8,015 nucleotides of DNA from Flavobacteriales bacterium (GTDB taxonomy: Bacteria; Bacteroidota; Bacteroidia; Flavobacteriales_D; Sanyastnellaceae): assembly GCA_947464885.1 (NCBI GenBank), contig CANHYZ010000081.1, forward strand, positions 1 to 8,015, read 5' to 3'. Below, in pieces: positions 1-5,100 of this stretch (positions are counted from its first letter, which is position 1; each line of letters opens with the position of its first letter). The notes under the pieces are model-generated. The model was given only the letters and a program-made list of their open reading frames with translations. It was not told the DNA's origin and ran no database searches. Position numbers and translations under genes: made by a program.

Positions 1-1338
1 CTTACACTTACCATCAACTCACCAAGTGTTGCGGCAACTTCGATCAACGTTACGCCAAGTGCGAGCATCGTATCAGGCAACTCTGTTGTACTGACCGTTG
101 TTGGTGGCTCACTTGGAACAGGCGCTGTATGGAAGTGGTATCGCGGAACATGCGGTGGCACCTACGTGGGCACCGGCAACAGCATTACCGTTTCACCTAC
201 TTCGACTACTACCTATTTCGTTCGTGCTGAAGGATTGTGTAACACGACTGCTTGTGTATCTCGCACAATCACTGTAACACCTCCTTGCGGACCACAATCA
301 GTGGTAAGCAACGCTCCGAACAACACAACTTGCTACGGATCCGCTGTAACACTTACAGTTGGCGGCACCCTGCAAAGCGGTGGTTCATGGAAGTGGTACA
401 AGAACGCTTGCGGCGGTATCTGTGTTGGTTCAGGAATGAGCCTCGTGGTTATGCCAACTTCAACAACAACCTACTATGTGCGTTCAGAAGGTGGAACTTG
501 TGGTACTACAACTTGTATGTCCATCACTGTGATTGTTAATCACCCACCAGCGCGTCCGTCCTACATCACCGGCTTGACTTCTGGTCTGTGCAACCGCACC
601 GGTGTTACCTACTGCACGCCTGCTGTTAGCGGCGCTACCTCTTACCAATGGTCAGTTCCAACCGGCGCTACCATCGTAAGCGGTCAGGGTACTACCTGCA
701 TCACGGTTAACTTCAACGGTTCACTCGGCAGCAACAGCGTATGCGGATACGCAGCAATCTGTGTTCGTGCGGTTAATTCGTGCGGACTGAGCCAGGCTCG
801 CTGTGTCAACTTGTCTGTGGCACCAAGCGGCTATGCTACAGTGAGCGGATTGACTTACGTGAACCATGGCAGCACGACAACTTACAGTGTAGGAACTATT
901 TCAGGTGCTACCAACTACACCTGGACCGTTCCAAGCGGATGGCAGATTGTATCGGGTCAAGGAACCACTTCGATTACGGTCATTGTTGGATCCAACTCAG
1001 GCAATGTATCTGTTGTGCCAAGCAACGCCTGTGCAAACGGCTTGATGATCAAGAAATACGTGACTGTCACCTGTTTGGGTCGTCGTGATACTGAAGTAGC
1101 AGACATTATTGTTCCTGAAGTGAATATCTACCCGAACCCGGCCAACGACTACTTCGTGATCGATAGCGGAGATGCTATTCCGGTATACGTTGAAGTAATG
1201 GATATGACCGGTAAGGTGGTGTTCAACGGCTCACAAATGCGTCAGGTTGATGTGAACAATTGGACTAACGGTATCTACTTCGTTCGTATGTATTTCGAAA
1301 ATGAGATTCAGACCAAGCGCATTGAGATTTTGCACTAA
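1..1338 (+). CDS. Secreted multidomain Ig-like/PKD-like protein with type A T9SS sorting domain (5' end outside window)
   Basis: The frame is open from the first base, so 445 C-terminal residues of a longer protein are visible; the GTG at 166 is an internal Val codon, not a start. Order of domains: two cysteine-rich Ig-like repeats (about residues 6-181) sharing a WKWY motif, a CGG-x-VG turn and an S/T-rich strand before Y-F/Y-VR-S/A-EG; two PKD-like repeats (about 184-358) sharing SGQGTT-x-ITV; a short linker; then a sorting domain of about 75 residues starting near VNIYPNP and ending KRIEILH. Such C-terminal domains direct proteins through the T9SS, where they are usually cleaved and the cargo is released or anchored at the surface. 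The stacked beta-sandwich domains suggest an adhesin or surface/extracellular structural protein, but no catalytic domain is visible and the specific function is unknown; an enzyme or binding domain could lie upstream of the window. The gene ends in a strong terminator, so it is the last gene of its transcription unit. Confidence 0.9.
   Translation, partial: LTLTINSPSVAATSINVTPSASIVSGNSVVLTVVGGSLGTGAVWKWYRGTCGGTYVGTGNSITVSPTSTTTYFVRAEGLCNTTACVSRTITVTPPCGPQSVVSNAPNNTTCYGSAVTLTVGGTLQSGGSWKWYKNACGGICVGSGMSLVVMPTSTTTYYVRSEGGTCGTTTCMSITVIVNHPPARPSYITGLTSGLCNRTGVTYCTPAVSGATSYQWSVPTGATIVSGQGTTCITVNFNGSLGSNSVCGYAAICVRAVNSCGLSQARCVNLSVAPSGYATVSGLTYVNHGSTTTYSVGTISGATNYTWTVPSGWQIVSGQGTTSITVIVGSNSGNVSVVPSNACANGLMIKKYVTVTCLGRRDTEVADIIVPEVNIYPNPANDYFVIDSGDAIPVYVEVMDMTGKVVFNGSQMRQVDVNNWTNGIYFVRMYFENEIQTKRIEILH
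16..543 (+). repeat. Two tandem Ig-like repeat units (about 86 residues each)
   Basis: Unit 1 covers roughly 16-285 and unit 2 roughly 286-543. The WKWY codons start at 130 and 388, a period of 258 bases, and the preceding V-x-LTV strands are at 85-99 and 346-360. Both units carry the same pattern of strand, WKWY, CGG, VG-S/T-G and TSTTTY-F/Y-VR. Cysteines recur at similar positions, which fits disulfide-bonded extracellular domains. Unit boundaries are approximate, and the first bases of the window may be the tail of a further upstream unit. Confidence 0.8.
550..1074 (+). repeat. Two tandem PKD-like repeat domains
   Basis: The first unit covers about 550-825 and the second about 826-1074. 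Each has a SGAT-x-Y-x-W-x-VP strand followed by IVSGQGTT and ITV, and a later N-x-C near the end (NSCG in the first, NACA in the second). This pattern matches the PKD-like domains common in Bacteroidota secreted proteins. The first unit has several extra cysteines (CNRTG, YCTP, TTCI, VCGYAAICV) that the second largely lacks. Confidence 0.75.
1111..1335 (+). other. C-terminal T9SS sorting domain, type A (protein domain)
   Basis: The last 75 or so residues begin with the hallmark (V)-x-IYPNP, continue with a hydrophobic D-x-x-G-K motif (MDMTGKVV) and a NGIYFVR strand, and finish with K-R-I-E-I-L-H. This three-part pattern is diagnostic of type A T9SS C-terminal domains, which are recognised by the secretion machinery and normally removed on export by the PorU-type sortase. 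Confidence 0.92.
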
Positions 1339-1358
1339 GCTGAATTGAGCGAATATTC

Positions 1359-1391
1359 AAAATCCCGGGCCTCACAGCCCGGGATTTTTTT
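1359..1391 (+). terminator. Intrinsic (rho-independent) terminator of the secreted-protein gene
   Basis: A perfect 10-bp stem, AATCCCGGGC at 1361-1370 with GCCCGGGATT at 1377-1386, encloses a 6-base loop (CTCACA). Flanking A/T pairs extend the stem by two more base pairs (1359-1360 with 1387-1388), and the T run continues to 1392. It starts 20 bases after the TAA stop at 1336-1338. It separates the upstream gene from ruvA-sprA transcriptionally. Confidence 0.93.
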
Positions 1392-1465
1392 TGTTAATCC
1401 GCTCAGCATCAGGCTGAATAACTTTTGAGTTGAAAGATTGCCAGTTTGCCGTTTCATGATTACCC

Positions 1466-1495
1466 TTGCAACGCCTTAAACCAACCCTGTATTTA
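1466..1495 (+). promoter_or_regulatory. Weak candidate Bacteroidota-type promoter for ruvA-sprA
   Basis: A TTG at 1466-1468 is followed after 19 bases by TGTATTTA at 1488-1495. This partly matches the Bacteroidota primary-sigma consensus (TTG near -33, TAnnTTTG near -7), missing the A of the TA and the final G. Placement between the terminator and ruvA is right, but the match is imperfect and short motifs of this kind arise by chance. The rest of 1392-1552 shows no other structure I can support. Confidence 0.25.
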
Positions 1496-1552
1496 CCTCA
1501 ACCTTTTGAACATCAATAGTTTGTGGATTTCAGGCTGAGTGCGTTTTTTTAT

Positions 1553-2143
1553 ATGATTCATTCCATAAAAGGTCGATTAGTCGAGAAGAGTCCTGTGCAT
1601 GCCGTTATTGATTGTAACGGCATGGCTTACCACCTGCATATTTCTTTGGGCACCTTCGGGAAACTGGGTGCCGATGAAAACGTAATGCTTTTTACGCATT
1701 TCACCATCAACAGCAATGATTTCTCCACCCACCTTTTCGGCTTTGCCGACGACGACGAGCGGGATGTATTCCGCAAGCTTATCTCCGTCAGTGGTGTAGG
1801 TCCCAACACAGCCAGAATGGTATTGAGCGGCCTCAGCACAGAGGAAGTAAGGCAGATGATCATGATGCGGGATGTGGCCGGATTTAAGCGCATTAAAGGA
1901 ATCGGCGAAAAGACTGCCGAGCGTATCATCATTGATTTACATGACAAAGTCGCCAAGCAGGGCGAAATTATGGTGGAGAAAATCGGTGTTCCACACAATA
2001 TTCAAAAACAGGAAGCGTTAGCGGCGCTGACTTTATTAGGATTAGACAAAACCAAGACCGAAAAACTCATTGATAAAATCATGGTCATGCAGCCTGGAAT
2101 TGCATTGGAAGACCTGATTAAGCAAGTATTGAAACAACTGTGA
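1553..2143 (+). CDS. ruvA: Holliday junction branch migration complex subunit RuvA
   Basis: RuvA binds the four-way Holliday junction as a tetramer, recruits the RuvB motor for branch migration and works with RuvC resolvase in recombinational repair in the cytoplasm. The 196-residue product matches the usual family length. Residues 1-64 form the OB-fold domain, starting MIHSIKGRLVEK and ending HLFGF. Two helix-hairpin-helix motifs follow, GVGPNTA at 81-87 and GIGEKTA at 116-122. After a linker, residues about 152-196 form the small RuvB-binding domain (EALAALTLLG onward). The ATG at 1553 is chosen because it matches the family N-terminus; a GTG at 1523 in frame would add ten residues foreign to the family. 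There is no clear Shine-Dalgarno, which is usual in this phylum. The loop between TH (48-49) and LFGF carries INSND where most relatives have an acidic pin such as R/K-ED, and seems two residues longer. The next gene starts at or just after the stop. Confidence 0.96.
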   Translation: MIHSIKGRLVEKSPVHAVIDCNGMAYHLHISLGTFGKLGADENVMLFTHFTINSNDFSTHLFGFADDDERDVFRKLISVSGVGPNTARMVLSGLSTEEVRQMIMMRDVAGFKRIKGIGEKTAERIIIDLHDKVAKQGEIMVEKIGVPHNIQKQEALAALTLLGLDKTKTEKLIDKIMVMQPGIALEDLIKQVLKQL

Positions 2144-2178
2144 CGCGGAGGCATTTTACATCATCTAGGCTAGCAATG
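2140..2178 (+). promoter_or_regulatory. Translation start region of sprA: two candidate starts
   Basis: In the sprA frame the nearest upstream stop is TAA at 2119-2121. Two starts follow: GTG at 2140, which overlaps the ruvA TGA by GTGA, and ATG at 2176. A GGAGG at 2147-2151 lies about 24 bases before the ATG, too far for normal Shine-Dalgarno use, and inside the coding part if GTG is used. From ATG the product begins with a compact signal peptide; from GTG it gains twelve residues including three Arg (MTRRHFTSSRLA). Either is compatible with secretion, and the four-base overlap would imply translational coupling to ruvA. Confidence 0.5.
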
Positions 2179-5100
2179 GCCGCAAGGCTTTGCTTTGTGC
2201 TTGCTTTTAGCGCACTGGTGTGGCTCGGTATGGCCAACCCCAATTACCGCCACCTCTCCTCCGAGCCCGTTGAACGTCCCGAAACAGAATTGGTTTCAAC
2301 CGATACCATCGGTGATTTGATCTGGCCGGTGGAAGACAACGTGAATCCTTCCGACGATGCCGGTGGAATCAATGTCCCCCTCCCGGACAACATCGACTAC
2401 AACATTCAGTACAATCCAACTACCGGTCAATACGAAGTGATCCAGACAGTGGGTGGTAAATTCGACTATCGCCCGCGCACGACCATGTCGCTCGAAGAGT
2501 ACATGAACAGTCAGGAAACGGAAAACGTCAGTTCATACTGGCGCGAGATTCAGGAAGAAGAAGATGAAGCCAATCGCGAATTCTCCAAGGTTATTAAAAT
2601 CGGCAGTGAAGGTTTCGAAAATATTTTTGGATCCAACGAGATTGAAATCCGTCCTCAAGGATCTGCGGAATTGACCTTCGGTGTGAATTCATCCAAAACG
2701 GAAAACCCACGTATTCCCGAGCGCCAGCGACGCATTACCACTTTCAATTTCGATCAGAAAATCCAGCTGAACGTAGTGGGTAACATCGGTACCCGCATGA
2801 AGCTGAATGTGAACTATAACACCGAGAGCACCTTCGACTTCGAAAACCAGATGAAGCTGCAGTATACCGGCGACGAAGACCAGATCATTCAGGGCATCGA
2901 ACTCGGTAACGTATCACTGCCGCTAAGTGGCTCGCTCATTCAGGGAAGCAGCAGTCTCTTTGGCGCCAAAGTTTCTACAAAATGGGGCCGCTTGCGCAAC
3001 ACCACCGTAGTGTCGCAACAACGCGGTGAGCGCAAAGAGATCACTATTCAAGGCGGAGCGCAGGCCACGAACTTCGATATTACCGCCGATAACTACGAAG
3101 CCAATCGCCACTACTTCCTTTCAAGCTGGTTCCGCGAAGAATATGACCGCGCCATGAACTCACTTCCGGTGGTGGGAAGCGGTGTCAACATCACACGTAT
3201 CGAAGTATGGTTGGTGAATCTTCAAGCCAATACGCAAGACGTTCGTAACGCCATTGCGTTCACCGACCTTGGTGAAGCACCGAAATACATTTCGAGCGAC
3301 TTGACCGACGGTGCCGGTGGATTACCGCTGCAAGACAACATCTTGTTTGACAACCCCAACATCGCGCTAACACAGACCAACAATCCATCAAACCTGAATA
3401 ACGACGTCTATCTGGAGACCACCGGCACCGATCCTTCCAACCAGAACTCAGCGTTCTCTCAGTCGGTATTGAGCGGCAGCCAAGCGATTCAGGCACTGGC
3501 TACCAACTCAGCAGGCGGTTATTCCAACATGCAGAATGGAACACACTTCGAGCGCGTCAACAACATGCGCAAGCTTACCCCAACGGAATTTACCTACAAC
3601 TCCCGACTCGGATTCATATCATTGAAACAGTCGTTGAATAACGCTGAGGTGTTGGCTGTATCCTACGAATACACCCTCAATGGCAAAACCTATCAAGTCG
3701 GAACAATTTCACAAGATGGTTTTGCCGCTCCACAAGCGCTCATATTGAAACTCCTCAAGCCTAGCATTACACGCGTTGAACTCAGCAATGGCGAGCAAGC
3801 ACCGCTTTGGGCCAATATGATGAAGAACGTGTATTCGCTGGGTGCGTTTGGAATTTCTCCGGAAAACTTCCGCCTCGATGTTTGGTACAACAACCCGACA
3901 ACAGGTGTCAATCAAAACTATATCCCCCGTGAACCACTCGATGGCAAGATTCTGTTGCAAGTGTTGAATCTCGATAAGATTGATTCACAACAAATGCCTT
4001 ACCCCGACGGTTTCTTCGACTTTATTCCGAATGCTGCAACGGCCGGCGGTCTGATCGACGCGCAAAACGGGCGCATCTATTTTCCGGTAGTTGAACCGTT
4101 CGGTAATCACTTGTCGAAGCAGATTCGCGACGGGTTACCCGGACAAGAAACGCTGGCGAATCAAATCATTTCCCAAGTAGTCTATCAGCCACTATACGAC
4201 TCGACGAAAACAGCGGCACAGATTCTCTTCCCCAATCTCAACCGCTATCGCATCAAAGGTCAATATCAATCGTCCTCCGGTTCAGAGATTTCCCTCAATG
4301 CACTCAACATCCCGCAAGGTTCGGTAATCGTTACTGCAGGCGGAATCAAACTCACCGAAGGCGTTGATTACACCGTCGATTACAACCTTGGTCGCGTGCG
4401 TATTCTCAACGAAGGTATTCTCAGCAGCGGGCAGCCCATCAAGGTTTCCACGGAGAGTAACTCGATGTTTAACCTGCAGTTCAAGACCATGCTTGGTAGC
4501 CGATTCGACTACAAGTTCAACGACAACTTCGCCGCAGGTGCAACGTTCTTGAATTTGCGTGAACGACCTGTTACGCAAAAAGTCAACATGGGTGATGAGC
4601 CGGTAAACAATACCGTCATCGGACTCGACCTTGCCTACCAGAAAGAGGCGCCATGGTTGACGCGCCTGGTCGATCGCATTCCGCTCATTGACACCAAAGC
4701 GAAGTCCAACATTTCGTTCGGTGCTGAAGGAGCGAAACTTTTCCCGGGTCACAGCCGAGCCATTTCGAAGGATGGTAATTCCTACCTCGATGACTTTGAA
4801 GGCAGTCAAAGCATCATTGACCTGCGCAGTCTGAACCAATGGTTCATGGCTAGTACGCCCAAGCAACAGCAGAACTTATTCCCTGAAGGAAATCTCGAAG
4901 ACAGTCTCGCATACAACTACAACCGTGCGCGTTTGAGCTGGTATGTTATTGACCCGTTGTTCTATCGAACCACCAGTGGACTCACGCCGCAGAACATCAT
5001 TGAAGACAACTGGAACAGCGACCACCGCATGCGTGAAATTCTGGAAGGAGAAGTGTTCCCGAATCGACAACTTCCTCCGGGTACTCCTCCCAACATTGCC

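Noticed and set aside
166..168. GTG at 166 as the start of the secreted-protein gene
   Set aside because: The frame is open back to base 1 and the preceding residues form the first half of the first Ig-like repeat, including WKWY, so the GTG is an internal Val codon.
252..539. Shifted-frame open stretches on the + strand at 252-539 and 780-1088
   Set aside because: They overlap the Ig-like and PKD-like repeats in another frame; their residues are rich in Arg, Cys and Trp in a way typical of out-of-frame reading, while the main frame is clearly coding.
1523..1552. Upstream GTG start for ruvA adding ten residues
   Set aside because: The extra residues (MDFRLSAFFY) have no counterpart in the RuvA family, and the ATG at 1553 gives the canonical N-terminus and length.
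1627..1998. Open frame of 123 codons on the - strand across ruvA
   Set aside because: It is antisense to the OB-fold and HhH-coding parts of ruvA and has no recognisable protein features.
4282..4866. Open frame of 194 codons on the - strand
   Set aside because: It lies wholly inside the conserved SprA coding sequence, where the + strand frame shows clear family motifs (for example SYLDDFEGSQS). Its translation looks like an antisense shadow, with no recognisable domain.
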